Below are positions 27,665-37,206 of a stretch of DNA of 64,000 bases, in pieces (the first letter of the stretch is position 1; every line of letters starts with the position of its first letter). The DNA lies in the NCBI GenBank assembly GCA_017619795.1, contig JAFZRP010000011.1, forward strand, positions 62,001 through 126,000, read 5' to 3'. A program made the position numbers and the translations under genes. The stretch is from Treponema sp. Lineage in GTDB: Bacteria; Spirochaetota; Spirochaetia; Treponematales; Treponemataceae. The notes under the pieces are model-generated. The model did not search any database. It saw only the letters and a list, made by a program, of their open reading frames with translations, and was not told the DNA's origin.

Positions 27665-28471
27665 CTACTTTCCACCTCCGCCAAAAATATCAAAGAGTCT
27701 TTCTATTTCCGAAAAACCGTGTCTGAATGATCTCACAAAGAAATCTGCCATGTACGGCATAAGTGTCATTATCAGGAAGAATGAAACAAGAATCATAATC
27801 GGGAAACCTTCGGACATAAGGTTCATCTGTGGAGCGGCCTTAGACAAAAGACCTGTACAGATTGAAATAAGAAGAAGAGTTCCCATAATAGGCAGCGCAA
27901 TTATAAGAGCATCTGTAAAAAGCTTGGTGAGTCCCCTTAAAAGAAAGCTCATAAAATGCTGCTGATTTTGTATAAGAGAAATTGTTGTCATTGTTGTAAA
28001 GCTTTTTGAAAGTCCGCCAAGAAAAAGCCGCTGAAACCACTGGTTCTGCATAAAAACAAGCATAGCTACAAAATTGAAAAACTGACCGAGCAATGGATTT
28101 TCAACCTGGGAAAGGGCATCATACGTACTTGCGGCAGAGAAACCCATCTGGAAAGCCATAAACTGACCGGCCGAGCTGAACGCTGCAAAGATAATGCTTA
28201 TATAAAAACCGATTATTACACCGATTAGTCCTTCGCCAACTGCTATAAGCAGAAACTGAATTGATAAAGCTCCGTCTTCCGTAATAAAGCCTGAATAAGC
28301 AGAAAAATCGACGGTGTTCATCAGGAAAAAGGACATATAGCCAGCAAGCGCAACCTTTGCGGCCATAGGAACAGCCCTCATTGAAAAAAGAGGCAAAGTC
28401 ATAAGAAGTCCTACACATCTTATGGCAACAAGGAGAAAAATCGGTGCCTGTAATATTACTTTTTCCAGCAT
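27665..28471 (-). CDS. fliR: Flagellar export gate protein FliR
   Basis: 268 residues with about six membrane helices; MLEKVILQAPIFLLVAIRCVGLLMTLPLF at the start and GEGLIGVIIGFYISIIFAAFSSAGQFMAFQMGF in the middle are characteristic. A GGAG site lies before the ATG. It ends in GGGGK, encoded by the sequence that provides the flhB ribosome site. It caps the FliP5Q4R1 export channel. Confidence 0.95.
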   Translation of the reverse strand: MLEKVILQAPIFLLVAIRCVGLLMTLPLFSMRAVPMAAKVALAGYMSFFLMNTVDFSAYSGFITEDGALSIQFLLIAVGEGLIGVIIGFYISIIFAAFSSAGQFMAFQMGFSAASTYDALSQVENPLLGQFFNFVAMLVFMQNQWFQRLFLGGLSKSFTTMTTISLIQNQQHFMSFLLRGLTKLFTDALIIALPIMGTLLLISICTGLLSKAAPQMNLMSEGFPIMILVSFFLIMTLMPYMADFFVRSFRHGFSEIERLFDIFGGGGK

Positions 28472-28490
28472 CGCCGCACTTTATCTCCTT

Positions 28491-28760
28491 TTATTTTGCA
28501 AAATTAGGAATTGTGTTGAATAAAGCAACTGTATATTCTGCAAGAGAAGAAAATGTTTTTCCACCAAAGAGTGCAAGTACAAGAATGATAACGAGCAGTT
28601 TTGGAAGGAATGTTAATGTCTGTTCCTGAATTGAGGTTACTGCCTGTAAAATGGCAACTATAAGACCAACAATAAGCGCAAGACCTAAAACAGGTCCAAT
28701 TGCAGAAATAATTTGAGTAACAGCACCACGCATTAATGAATTAATCTGACCAATCGTCAT
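28491..28760 (-). CDS. fliQ: Flagellar export gate protein FliQ
   Basis: 89 residues forming two membrane helices joined by a short loop: IISAIGPVLGLALIVGLIVAILQAVTSIQEQTLTFLPKLLVIILVLALFGG. The TSIQEQTLTFLPK loop is the FliQ hallmark. It starts 14 nt after fliP and is followed 19 nt later by fliR, the standard order. Confidence 0.97.
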   Translation of the reverse strand: MTIGQINSLMRGAVTQIISAIGPVLGLALIVGLIVAILQAVTSIQEQTLTFLPKLLVIILVLALFGGKTFSSLAEYTVALFNTIPNFAK

Positions 28761-28774
28761 TTATAGCCTCCTTT

Positions 28775-29605
28775 TTAGCGCAAAACTGAAAGGAACAGCT
28801 GATTTGTCAAAAGTCCCCATCCGTCGACAAGTACAAAAAGAATGAGCTTGAACGGCATAGAAATCTGTACCGGTGGAAGCATCATCATACCCATAGACAT
28901 AAGTATACTCGCCACAACCATATCTATGATTATGAACGGTATATAAAGCAGTACACCAATCTTAAAAGCAACTGTTAACTCGTGCAAAATATAAGACGGA
29001 ACAAGAATGTATGTAGGTACGTCGGATGGAGTTGTAGGCTTTTCCATTTTTGCCATACTCATGAACATTTTTATATAGCTTGTGTCATCCGACATTTGTT
29101 CAAACATAAAGTAACGGATTGGTGCTTCGGCTTCCTTGTATGCTTCTTCGAGCCCTATTTCTTCGTTTGCAAGCGGCTTAAACGATTTTTCGTAGATCGT
29201 AGAAAAGGTTGGCCACATTACGAACAGGGTCATAAAAAGTGCTATTCCGTTAAGGACGAGTGTTGGCGGAACCTGCTGAAGAGACAAGGCTCGTTTAATA
29301 AAATCCAGAACAATTGAAAAACGCAGGAAGCATGTAACAAGGATAAGGATGCTTGGCGCAAGAGTCAGCAGTGTGAGTAAAAGTAAAAGCCTTATTGAAA
29401 AAGCAACTTCTTTTCCGGATTGAGGCTGAGTGATTTGTACAGCAACATTCGGTATTTGAACAGGGCTTATATTTCCGTTCATTTCCATAGTACCGGCTGT
29501 TGAGCCCTGCGGAAAAGTATTGCCATTGTTACTCTGGGCCGAAAGAGGCATGCTTAAAAAAAGAAGAACTGAAAGTAAACATAAAGCTCTTATTTTAGTT
29601 TTCAT
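28775..29605 (-). CDS. fliP: Flagellar export gate protein FliP
   Basis: 276 residues with a cleavable signal peptide (MKTKIRALCLLSVLLFLSMPLSAQ), as FliP has. Signature stretches are LSIVLDFIKRALSLQQVPPTLVLNGIALFMTLFVM, IPFIIIDMVVASILMSMGMMMLPPVQISMPFKLILFVLVDGW. The start overlaps the fliO end by 11 nt. Five copies form the wall of the export channel. Confidence 0.97.
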   Translation of the reverse strand: MKTKIRALCLLSVLLFLSMPLSAQSNNGNTFPQGSTAGTMEMNGNISPVQIPNVAVQITQPQSGKEVAFSIRLLLLLTLLTLAPSILILVTCFLRFSIVLDFIKRALSLQQVPPTLVLNGIALFMTLFVMWPTFSTIYEKSFKPLANEEIGLEEAYKEAEAPIRYFMFEQMSDDTSYIKMFMSMAKMEKPTTPSDVPTYILVPSYILHELTVAFKIGVLLYIPFIIIDMVVASILMSMGMMMLPPVQISMPFKLILFVLVDGWGLLTNQLFLSVLR

Positions 29606-30221
29606 TGTTTACCTCGTTATCTTCAGAGCTGTTTTTTATTTGATTCAGTTTTTTTTCTGCATCTGCATAAACATTTACACTGTTTCTTGGTCCGTGAGGC
29701 ATAAAGATATCGAGCACATCGGCAAAGTTCATAGGCTTTTTAGTATTCTGCTTTTTGTCGAAGTTTAGGTTCATTGCCTGAATAAGCTCTTTATCTTCAA
29801 TTTCGCTTATAAGATTTATATTTGAATCGGTAACACCAAGGATATATGCTTTATCAATTAAAGAGACAATTTCGATTGATCTTCCAGGAGAAAGCTGCAG
29901 TGAAGAAACTCGGCGTAAAAAATCATCATCACTTTTTGAAACATTATTCTTTTTCTTAAAGAAAAGCATTATTCCGTAGATTGCGGCTACAACAAGAATA
30001 AGCACTACAACGGTTTTTACAATAAAGCCTGTTGTAGAAGGAGCTTTATATTCAGCTGTGGACTCAGCTTCAGTATTATCGGTATTAAAATATGATAAGC
30101 TTGATTCAAAACTATTTTCCGTACCTTTATTTTCGTTTTGAGTTCCAGCTGACTGAGAAAAAATAAAAAATGAAACTGCTATGAGCAATATCATAGCAAG
30201 AAGAGATTTTTTTGAACTCAC
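29595..30221 (-). CDS. fliO: Flagellar biosynthesis protein FliO
   Basis: About 208 residues. The frame is open to a GTG at 30233, but that GTG is part of the Shine-Dalgarno (GGGTGGGG), so I start at GTG 30221 (VSSKKSLLAMILL), about 6 nt after it. A signal-like first helix ends at FFIFSQSA, a periplasmic stretch follows, then one membrane helix (FIVKTVVVLILVVAAIYGIMLFF) and a cytoplasmic FliO domain with SLQLSPGRSIEIVSLIDKAYILGVTDSNINLI. FliO helps FliP fold. The extra periplasmic part is longer than in enteric FliO. Confidence 0.85.
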   Translation of the reverse strand: MSSKKSLLAMILLIAVSFFIFSQSAGTQNENKGTENSFESSLSYFNTDNTEAESTAEYKAPSTTGFIVKTVVVLILVVAAIYGIMLFFKKKNNVSKSDDDFLRRVSSLQLSPGRSIEIVSLIDKAYILGVTDSNINLISEIEDKELIQAMNLNFDKKQNTKKPMNFADVLDIFMPHGPRNSVNVYADAEKKLNQIKNSSEDNEVNNEN

Positions 30222-30251
30222 CAATTTCCCCACCCTAAAAAATCGGTAATT

Positions 30252-31526
30252 TTAATTTATATCATTCACCCTTTCCATAGGAGAGATAATTTCAGTTACA
30301 CGAACACCGAAGTTTTCATCGATAACTACTACCTCACCCTTTGCAATCGGCTTATGATTTACAAGAATGTCTACAGGCTCACCGGCAAGCTTATCAAGCT
30401 CGATGATGGTACCTTCACCCATTCCAAGAATATCCTTTATGGATTTTTTTGTACGACCAAGCTCTACGGTCATCTCCATAAATACATCCATAATCAGGCC
30501 GATATTTCCCTGTTCGGCTCCGCTTATGTTTGTCTGGAGATTTGGGAACTGTAAAGACTGAACATTTGGAACATTCATTCCAAGGTTTGCACCCATATTC
30601 ATAGCTGGCTGCATTCCCATGCCCATTCCGCCCATGTTCATAGCCATGCCACCCATTCCCATATTAGGCATTCCGCCGCCCATACCGGCATTCATTCCCA
30701 TGCCACCGGCAGCTCCGCCCATTCCCATGTTAGGCATCATATTATTCATTTGTGGCTGAGCAGGCTGTCCGCCCATACCCATATTAGGCATACTCATTCC
30801 ACCAGCAGCACCGCCCATTCCCATGTCGCCCATGTCTATTCCGCCGAGCATTGCAGTTGCATCTTCTGCTTCTGCAGGACCAGCACCAAGAGCATTGGAA
30901 ATCTTTTCTGCAACTTCGCCGCTGATACATTCCCACAAGGTATATGCATTTCCATCCAGAGTAAGAGGATAACTTGTAAAGGCAAACTCACCCTGAGTGA
31001 ACATTACCATTGCTTTAGATTCATTTGAGCTTTCAGGTGTTGCATAAGCAAGTCCAGAAAGCTTTCCAGAACCTTCGAGCTCGAGAATCTGAGCACTAAT
31101 ATGAGTAGCAACGATTTCAGATACTACAGAAAGTACCATATCGTCAACATCAGTAGCTTCTTCATTATTTACAAGAGCAAAAAGTTTTAAAGCAAAATCA
31201 GGCGAAAGCAGATACATATGCTCGCCGCGGATACCTTCGTTGTAATTTGCAACTACAGAAATAACAACTTCAGGCAATCTTGCAAGAACCTTATCTCTGT
31301 CGCTAACTTCTACAACAGGGTTTCCAACACTAAAGCTGGCTCCAGTATATTTATTTATATTTTCTTCAAGCTTTGGCTTTAAGTTATCGGCAAGCTTCTG
31401 CAGAGTAGGAACATCAATATGATAACTAGGTCCCTTTCCTACATGACCAGAGGAGTTTAATCCATCTATTGCAACACCAGACAGTAAAGCATCAATCTCA
31501 TCTTGTGATATAGCACCATCACTCAT
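30252..31526 (-). CDS. fliY: Flagellar switch protein FliY (CheC-like domain plus FliN domain)
   Basis: 424 residues from ATG 31526; the frame opens at 31535, but that ATG abuts the Shine-Dalgarno GGAG, while [17 protein letters not shown] lies 9 nt after it. The N-terminal 17 residues repeat the FliM/FliN docking motif. Residues about 35-215 are CheC-like. Residues 226-318 are an unusual Met/Gly-rich low-complexity linker with 28 Met. The C-terminal FliN domain (about 339-420) carries [20 protein letters not shown] and [20 protein letters not shown]. It forms the base of the C-ring with FliM and controls direction. The start overlaps the fliM stop. Confidence 0.95.
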   Translation of the reverse strand: MSDGAISQDEIDALLSGVAIDGLNSSGHVGKGPSYHIDVPTLQKLADNLKPKLEENINKYTGASFSVGNPVVEVSDRDKVLARLPEVVISVVANYNEGIRGEHMYLLSPDFALKLFALVNNEEATDVDDMVLSVVSEIVATHISAQILELEGSGKLSGLAYATPESSNESKAMVMFTQGEFAFTSYPLTLDGNAYTLWECISGEVAEKISNALGAGPAEAEDATAMLGGIDMGDMGMGGAAGGMSMPNMGMGGQPAQPQMNNMMPNMGMGGAAGGMGMNAGMGGGMPNMGMGGMAMNMGGMGMGMQPAMNMGANLGMNVPNVQSLQFPNLQTNISGAEQGNIGLIMDVFMEMTVELGRTKKSIKDILGMGEGTIIELDKLAGEPVDILVNHKPIAKGEVVVIDENFGVRVTEIISPMERVNDIN

Positions 31527-32559
31527 ACGTTTCATCTCCTTCTACAGAAAGTTCTTCAAAATCCTCAGATTCATTATCTTCAATTTTTCCCGTAATCTGT
31601 ACGGCCATTTTTTTGCCTACAACACCGGGCTGACAATAAAACTTCTTTTTATTTCCAACGCTAAGGGTTAAAGGATCTCCAACCTTAATATTTGAAAGCC
31701 TTACAACATCACCAACTCTAAGTGAAAGTACATCTCTAATTGAAAGATTTATTGTACTTACATCAGCAACAATATCCATGTTTACAGTGGAAATCTGATT
31801 TTTGATTACACCAAGATACTGTGTTGTAGAGTTTCTTCTTACAGAAGAGAACCAGAACTGAGATGAAAGCTTTGATACAATCGGTTCAATTACGAGGTAA
31901 GGAATACAAATGTTCATCATTCCTTCTTCGTCGCCGACTTTTGTATCGAGTGTGATAAGTACGACCATCTCGTTTGGTGGTACGATTGAAGCAAACTGCG
32001 GGTTAGTTTCAATCTGCTGGAAGCGTGGTCTAAGTTCAATTACCTGAGTCCAGGCTTCCCTCATATTTGCAAGGATTCTTACAATTACATTTTCCATTAC
32101 CTGCTGCTCAATATCTGTCAATTCTCGGTTTTTATTACCGGTTGAAGCACCTTTTCCACCAAAAAGGCGATCTATCATACAGAAAGTAATGGCAGGGTCA
32201 ATTTCAAGTACGGCAGTTCCTTTCAACGGCTCCATACTGATAATGGCAAGCGTTGTAGGTGTCGGAATAGAACGGATAAATTCCTCGTAGGTCAATTCAT
32301 CTACAGAAGCAACGTGTACATGAACTAGCGAACGCAGCTGTGCAGAAAGGCTTGTCGTTGTTAAACGAGCAAAAGTTTCGTGCATGTTAGATACTGTACG
32401 AAGCTGTTCCTTTGAGAATTTTGACGGACGCTTAAAGTCATAAATTTTTATTTTTCTTGCACTATTGACCGGCTTAAAGTCATCGGCTTCGCCCTCTCCG
32501 CCCTGGCTGATGGCAGTTAATAACTGGTCAATCTCATCCTGTGACAGAACTTCGTTCAT
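31519..32559 (-). CDS. fliM: Flagellar switch protein FliM
   Basis: 346 residues. N-terminal [15 protein letters not shown] binds phospho-CheY. The middle domain has [30 protein letters not shown] and the GGxG-type region [12 protein letters not shown]. The C-terminal FliN-like domain (about 260-335) includes [28 protein letters not shown]. An AAGGTGGAG-like site precedes it. Its last codons give the ribosome site for fliY. Confidence 0.97.
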   Translation of the reverse strand: MNEVLSQDEIDQLLTAISQGGEGEADDFKPVNSARKIKIYDFKRPSKFSKEQLRTVSNMHETFARLTTTSLSAQLRSLVHVHVASVDELTYEEFIRSIPTPTTLAIISMEPLKGTAVLEIDPAITFCMIDRLFGGKGASTGNKNRELTDIEQQVMENVIVRILANMREAWTQVIELRPRFQQIETNPQFASIVPPNEMVVLITLDTKVGDEEGMMNICIPYLVIEPIVSKLSSQFWFSSVRRNSTTQYLGVIKNQISTVNMDIVADVSTINLSIRDVLSLRVGDVVRLSNIKVGDPLTLSVGNKKKFYCQPGVVGKKMAVQITGKIEDNESEDFEELSVEGDETYE

Positions 32560-32580
32560 TCACACTCCACCTTTTTTTAA

Positions 32581-33138
32581 TTAGTTTTGCTCGATTACGT
32601 CCAATTGATCAAAACTTATATCACGGATTTTAGAACCGCTTAAAATAAGATCATTTATTCCGTTTCTTATTTCCATTTTTAATTTGTCTTCGTTGTTTGA
32701 GTTCTTAAGCTCAGCTGCAGATTTTCCTCTGAAATAGCGTCTCAGATAATCTTTAAGCTCTACTGTTCTCTGTGTAATTTCTGTAGAGGTTACCTTATCG
32801 TCTTTTTTGTAGCCTAAGAATACGTTTACACGAACTGTAGCAGGATTTTCATCGCAGGTTGTTGTCTGGATTACGCCGATTGACTTATACCAGTCGTAAA
32901 CCTCACGCTGTCCCTGATACTCTTCTGCTGATATTGCGGGATTATAAACTTCTTTAGAATTATTCTTTGTAACGATTTTTACGGTAAAGAAGACAATGAC
33001 AACAATTACAATTACAGAAGCGAGACCAATAATTATCCATTTTAAAAGGCTAGGAAAGATTCCTCCTAATTTACCTTTTTTCGCAGGTGCTGAACTACCA
33101 CTGTCATCCAGGTTCAGATCATCATCATCATTTGCCAT
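32581..33138 (-). CDS. fliL: Flagellar basal-body-associated protein FliL
   Basis: About 185 residues from ATG 33138 (MANDDDDLN), chosen because GGAGGGG lies 4 nt upstream; the frame extends to a TTG at 33162. An acidic cytoplasmic tail, one membrane helix (LLKWIIIGLASVIVIVVIVFFTV), and a periplasmic stomatin-like domain with CDENPATVRVNVFLGYKKDDK and ITQRTVELKDYLRRYFRGKSAAEL. FliL stabilises stators and supports torque. Confidence 0.93.
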   Translation of the reverse strand: MANDDDDLNLDDSGSSAPAKKGKLGGIFPSLLKWIIIGLASVIVIVVIVFFTVKIVTKNNSKEVYNPAISAEEYQGQREVYDWYKSIGVIQTTTCDENPATVRVNVFLGYKKDDKVTSTEITQRTVELKDYLRRYFRGKSAAELKNSNNEDKLKMEIRNGINDLILSGSKIRDISFDQLDVIEQN

Positions 33139-33180
33139 TTTCCCCTCCAGCAAACAAATCAAGTATTATATATAGTAACA

Positions 33181-33909
33181 TTAAAAATGTCCTTCGTCTA
33201 GAATAATTATATCCACTCTTCTATTATATGCTCTGCCCTCTGCAGTTTCATTTGAAAACTTAGAACGGGTGTCCGCATATCCGGCAATGGAAAAATTATT
33301 CTCTCTTACTCCATAATCGGCAAGATAATGAAGAACATTAACAGCTCTTGTTGAAGATAGCTCCCAATTGCTTGGAAATTTAGAATTTCCGTCTACAGGA
33401 GTGTTATCTGTATGTCCTTCTATTCTGAATTTTCTGTTTTTCATTTCATCTGAACGGAAAAACTCAGAAAGTCTGAGAAGTGTATCGCGGGTTTCGTTTA
33501 TATTAAGGTCCGCGCTGCCTTCTTCAAAAAAGTTGTCTGAAAGAAGAGTGATTACAAGTCCTCTTTCATCGCTTGTAATTGTAATTTTATTGCTTTTTAC
33601 ATCAGGCGCAAAAAGACTTACGGCCTTCTTTTTAGCAAGACCAAGGGAATGTCCTTTTTCAAGAGATGGCAAAGAGTTTATGTTATTTCCTAAATCAGAA
33701 AGGCGTCCGGCAGAAAGGGACAAACCGCCGGTTACAGATTCAGTTTCCTGCATCTGAAGGCTCTGGGTAATAGTAGCCAGCTGAGTAACATCAATTTCCG
33801 ATGGATTATAGAGCATGACGAAGAAACAGAGCATAAGGGTGATCATATCACCATAGGTACCTTGCCACGCGGTTGACGGTTTTGCCGGTTCTTTAGCTTT
33901 TTTTGCCAT
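33181..33909 (-). CDS. motB: Flagellar stator protein MotB
   Basis: 242 residues. The single membrane helix near the N-terminus contains the ion-binding Asp in [19 protein letters not shown] (about residue 21). After a linker with the plug region comes the OmpA-like peptidoglycan-binding domain (about 115-240) with [28 protein letters not shown] and GYADTRS...NRRVDIIIL. It anchors the stator to the wall and couples ion flow to rotation with MotA, encoded 26 nt upstream. Confidence 0.96.
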   Translation of the reverse strand: MAKKAKEPAKPSTAWQGTYGDMITLMLCFFVMLYNPSEIDVTQLATITQSLQMQETESVTGGLSLSAGRLSDLGNNINSLPSLEKGHSLGLAKKKAVSLFAPDVKSNKITITSDERGLVITLLSDNFFEEGSADLNINETRDTLLRLSEFFRSDEMKNRKFRIEGHTDNTPVDGNSKFPSNWELSSTRAVNVLHYLADYGVRENNFSIAGYADTRSKFSNETAEGRAYNRRVDIIILDEGHF

Positions 33910-33935
33910 AACTTTATTTATTCCCTACAACTCTT

Positions 33936-34718
33936 TTAATCTTTCAGAACGTCAGATTCAATTGCCTTTCTTGTAATTGGATCAAGATAAGTCAAAAGCT
34001 TCTGAGCCATAATTCGTGGGTTCTCACCAGCCTGAATAGCAAGAACACCTTCTATAATCATTTCTTTTGTTCTCATTTCTGCAGTATTGTGTGCAAGAAG
34101 CTTTGTTGAGAATGGAGAAATAAGCCAGTTAGCCATCATAGAACCGTAGAGGGTTGTAATCAAAGCAACCGCCATGTTAGGACCAAGTGAAGACTTATCT
34201 TCGAGGTTACGAAGCATACCAATAAGACCTACTACGGTACCCATCATACCAAAACCTGGTGCAAATCCAGCCCAGGTATTTATAATACTAATCCATTCCA
34301 TATGACGAGCTTCACACTGGTTCATCTCGTTTTCCATAATTGCGCGGATGATGTTACCATCAGTACCGTCTACAACGAGTCGCAAACCGGTTTTCATAAA
34401 CGGATCATCAAGATCATCAAGACTGTCTTCAAGCGCAAGAATACCTTCTCGTCTTGCTTTTTCAGACAAAGCCTGCATGTTGATTACAATATTTTTTTCA
34501 CCAAAATCAGGTACCTTAAAACAGCGTCCCATAATCTTAAAAATTCGGACTGCTTTTCTTAAAGGCGCAGCGATGAACATCGCCATATAAGAACCGCCGA
34601 TTGTCATGAAGACAGAAGCCGGATCCCAGATTCCTCCAATAGAACCACCCGATGAAATAACCGAAACTACGATACAAATCGCACCACCAATAAGACCAAT
34701 TATACTCGCCAAATCCAT
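33936..34718 (-). CDS. motA: Flagellar stator protein MotA
   Basis: 260 residues with four membrane helices (ASIIGLIGGAICIVVSVISSGG; PASVFMTIGGSYMAMFIAAPL; WAGFAPGFGMMGTVVGLIGML; NMAVALITTLYGSMMANWLISPF) and the large cytoplasmic loop with charged RREGILALEDSLDDLDDPFMKTGLRLVVDG and EARHMEWISII that contacts FliG. It starts 1 nt after flbD. Confidence 0.97.
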   Translation of the reverse strand: MDLASIIGLIGGAICIVVSVISSGGSIGGIWDPASVFMTIGGSYMAMFIAAPLRKAVRIFKIMGRCFKVPDFGEKNIVINMQALSEKARREGILALEDSLDDLDDPFMKTGLRLVVDGTDGNIIRAIMENEMNQCEARHMEWISIINTWAGFAPGFGMMGTVVGLIGMLRNLEDKSSLGPNMAVALITTLYGSMMANWLISPFSTKLLAHNTAEMRTKEMIIEGVLAIQAGENPRIMAQKLLTYLDPITRKAIESDVLKD

Positions 34719-34719
34719 A

Positions 34720-34920
34720 TTACAAGACCTCTTGTGTATCTATACCGATTTTCTTTCGATATTCGATGATTTTTTCTATTAAATCTTCGGGGGAATTTCG
34801 AACAATGATTTTTCTGCCTGACAACATTGTGAGTGTTAAATCAGGAGTTGTCTCCATGCTTTCGATCATGTGCGGATTCACCCAATATTTTTTCCCATCC
34901 AACCGCATTACATCAATCAT
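34720..34920 (-). CDS. flbD: Flagellar protein FlbD (swarming-associated)
   Basis: 66 residues, the first gene of this flagellar transcript. MIDVMRLDGKKYWVNPHMIESMETTPDLTLTMLSGRKIIVRNSPEDLIEKII is the full FlbD pattern (RLDGK...N...IE..E..PDT...L..G....V..). In other spirochaetes flbD follows flgE; here flgD and flgE are not next to it, so the operon was split. Its molecular role is not settled; it is usually found next to motA. Confidence 0.93.
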   Translation of the reverse strand: MIDVMRLDGKKYWVNPHMIESMETTPDLTLTMLSGRKIIVRNSPEDLIEKIIEYRKKIGIDTQEVL

Positions 34921-34975
34921 TAGATAATGTCCAATTATGTTATGTATAAAAAGCCTAAACTTTAAACTTATAACT

Positions 34976-35003
34976 ATTATACCCTATTTTTTTTTTATTT
35001 CAA
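34976..35003 (-). promoter_or_regulatory. Sigma70-type promoter of the flagellar operon
   Basis: On the minus strand TTGAAA (35003-34998), a 16-bp A-rich spacer and TATAAT (34981-34976), about 55 nt before the flbD ATG. No sigma-28-like box (TAAA-N15-GCCGATAA) is seen, so the 17-gene operon that includes fliA appears to be an early, housekeeping-driven unit. Confidence 0.7.
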
Positions 35004-35042
35004 CATAAAGATATAATTTTTCATTATCATTTTCTTTTTATA

Positions 35043-35071
35043 TTACCTTTTCTACGCTACAATATTATAAT
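35043..35071 (+). promoter_or_regulatory. Promoter of the two-component pair
   Basis: TATAAT (35066-35071) with a moderate TTACCT -35 (35043-35048) at 17 bp. It leaves a leader of roughly 48 nt that contains the AGAGGAAG ribosome site before ATG 35127. Confidence 0.5.
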
Positions 35072-35126
35072 TTATTCATAAAATAACAAATTTTTACAAA
35101 TGATTAACAAAAGAGGAAGTTTAAAA

Positions 35127-35849
35127 ATGCCAAATGACAAAAATCCACTGGTTTACGTTATAGAGGATGAAGCAGATATTTCTAAGCTCATCTGCCTTTA
35201 TCTTTCAAAATCTGACATTGATACAAAGCCCTTTACAAATGCAGAAGAGGCTCTAGCAAGCCTTAAGGAAAAGCTTCCTGATTTGATTATTCTTGATCTT
35301 AATCTTCCGTGCATGAGCGGTTTTGATTTTCTTGAACATTTCCGAAAGGAGTATTCTCAGTCTGTACCGGTTGTTATTGTTTCTGCGCGTGATGATGATA
35401 ATGACATTATCCAGGGACTTGGCTTTGGTGCTGATGAATTTGTTACAAAGCCTTTTTCTCCAGGTGTACTTGTAGCACGAATAAAAGCAAACCTTCGCCG
35501 TCAGGCTCTCATACATTCTCAGGGAGAGGATTCCATTTCCTTTGATGATTACACTCTCCTTCTCAACAGCTGCGTTCTTAAAAAAGGTCCTAACAAAATT
35601 CCTCTTTCTACAAAGGAATATGAGGTACTTGAATTCCTTGTTAAGCATGCAGGAGAAGTTCTTTTACCTGAAAAGATTTATAATGCTGTATGGAAGGTTC
35701 AGTACGGAGATATTACAGCCGTTGCCGTTTACATTCAGCGCTTAAGAAAAAAGATTGAAAAAGATCCTGCAAAAGCAGAATATATAAAAACAGAATTTGG
35801 CAAGGGGTACGTTTTTTCTAAAGAAGCAATAAATAATCATGACGATTAA
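35127..35849 (+). CDS. OmpR-family response regulator
   Basis: About 240 residues from ATG 35127 (MPNDKNPLVYVIEDEAD); the frame opens at 35100 but AGAGGAAG lies 8 nt before 35127. Receiver: acidic EDEAD, phospho-Asp in DLIILDLNLPCMSGFDF, VIVSARDDDND, and Lys in EFVTKPFSP. The C-terminal winged helix shows LSTKEYEVLEFLVKHAGEVLLPEKIYNAVWK and AVAVYIQRLRKKIE. The kinase gene overlaps its end by 11 nt. Target genes and signal are not evident. Confidence 0.93.
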   Translation: MPNDKNPLVYVIEDEADISKLICLYLSKSDIDTKPFTNAEEALASLKEKLPDLIILDLNLPCMSGFDFLEHFRKEYSQSVPVVIVSARDDDNDIIQGLGFGADEFVTKPFSPGVLVARIKANLRRQALIHSQGEDSISFDDYTLLLNSCVLKKGPNKIPLSTKEYEVLEFLVKHAGEVLLPEKIYNAVWKVQYGDITAVAVYIQRLRKKIEKDPAKAEYIKTEFGKGYVFSKEAINNHDD

Positions 35850-37206
35850 AAAGCAGTTCATACTATTATCCTCAATAATAGTAATAATTCCTATTCTCGC
35901 AATCTGTTTTTTTGTTATTCAAAGCTATATGCGTTCTCCACGTTCTTCAATGATTGAACAATATAATAATCTTGTAGAAGAAAATCAGGATGAATATACA
36001 GAACAAGATCTTGAAATAATTCACCGCACGCTCGAAAGGATTTCTCCAGATTTTGAATTTGTGATTTTTTCTAAGAATAAGGTTGTAATTTCAAATATTG
36101 AAGAGCTTAAAAAAGATGATTTTGTTTCTTTTGAAGTATTGATTAGCATTATCAATAAATCCTCTAAAAAATACATTTACCAGTATAGACGCTTAAATGA
36201 CAGCAAAGAATCGGAAGGGAGAGATTTTTATCTTCTTACGAGAATTATAAGAAGCGGAAAAAAATATAACCGCATGTACACAACTTATACAGTTCTTCTT
36301 TCCTTTATTATTGGATTGATAACTATCTGTATAATTTTAATTATTCTCATTTCTAAAAACATCTTTGATTCTATCGAAAAGCTTGAAAAACAGACTCAGG
36401 CAATTGCAAATGGAAACCTTGATGTAAAAATAGATATTTCTGAAGAACAGCAAAACAATGAAATTACAACAATTACCTCCAGCCTTGAAAAAATGCGTAT
36501 TTCTCTTCTGGAAGCCCAGAACCGTAAATACAAGTTTATTATGGGTTTAAGCCACGACCTCAGAACTCCGGTTTCTATTATTAAAGGTTATACAGAAGCA
36601 ATTCACGATGGAATTATTACAGACAAAGATGAAATTAATAATTCCCTTGAACTTATAAATACAAAAACTACTCAGCTTGAAGAAATGATTGAAACGCTTT
36701 TAAGCTACATCAAGCTGAACAACATTGAACTCAGGAATAAGTTTATTCCTCAATCAATTACAGAATTTATTTCATCCTTTGCCAAGAGTGCAGAAATTAC
36801 AGGAAATATTTTTAAACGAACTGTAAGCTTAAATATTGATCTTCCGTATGATGTAAAGATTCCGTTTGATGCTCAGCTTGTAAACAGAGCCTTTGAAAAT
36901 ATTTTCAGTAATGCAATCCGTTATACAAAAGAAAATGATTCTATTTTTATTTCTTCATATATAAACAGCCGTTCAAAGGTTATTGTTTTTTCCATTAAAG
37001 ATACAGGTGCTGGAATTAGAAAAGAAGATTTAAATAATATTTTTGAGCTGTTTTACAGAGGAACTTCATCAAGACGAGAAGAAGGACTTGGCATAGGACT
37101 TTCTGTTGTAAAGAATATTATTGAAACTCACGGCTGGAAAATTACCGTCCATTCAAAGCTAAATGAAGGCAGTGATTTTGTTATTACAATTCCGTTTGGT
37201 AACTAA
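35839..37206 (+). CDS. Membrane sensor histidine kinase with HAMP domain
   Basis: 455 residues: membrane helix 1 (LLSSIIVIIPILAICFFVIQ), a periplasmic sensing loop of about 115 residues, helix 2 (TVLLSFIIGLITICIILIILI), HAMP (IFDSIEKLEKQTQAIANGNLDVKI), H-box MGLSHDLRTPVSIIKGYTEA, N-box AFENIFSNAIRYT, G1 IKDTGAGIRKEDL, and G2 EEGLGIGLSVVK. It phosphorylates the OmpR-type regulator encoded just upstream. The sensing loop has no recognised domain. The gene ends in a 4-nt stop overlap with hemW. Confidence 0.93.
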   Translation: MTIKKQFILLSSIIVIIPILAICFFVIQSYMRSPRSSMIEQYNNLVEENQDEYTEQDLEIIHRTLERISPDFEFVIFSKNKVVISNIEELKKDDFVSFEVLISIINKSSKKYIYQYRRLNDSKESEGRDFYLLTRIIRSGKKYNRMYTTYTVLLSFIIGLITICIILIILISKNIFDSIEKLEKQTQAIANGNLDVKIDISEEQQNNEITTITSSLEKMRISLLEAQNRKYKFIMGLSHDLRTPVSIIKGYTEAIHDGIITDKDEINNSLELINTKTTQLEEMIETLLSYIKLNNIELRNKFIPQSITEFISSFAKSAEITGNIFKRTVSLNIDLPYDVKIPFDAQLVNRAFENIFSNAIRYTKENDSIFISSYINSRSKVIVFSIKDTGAGIRKEDLNNIFELFYRGTSSRREEGLGIGLSVVKNIIETHGWKITVHSKLNEGSDFVITIPFGN

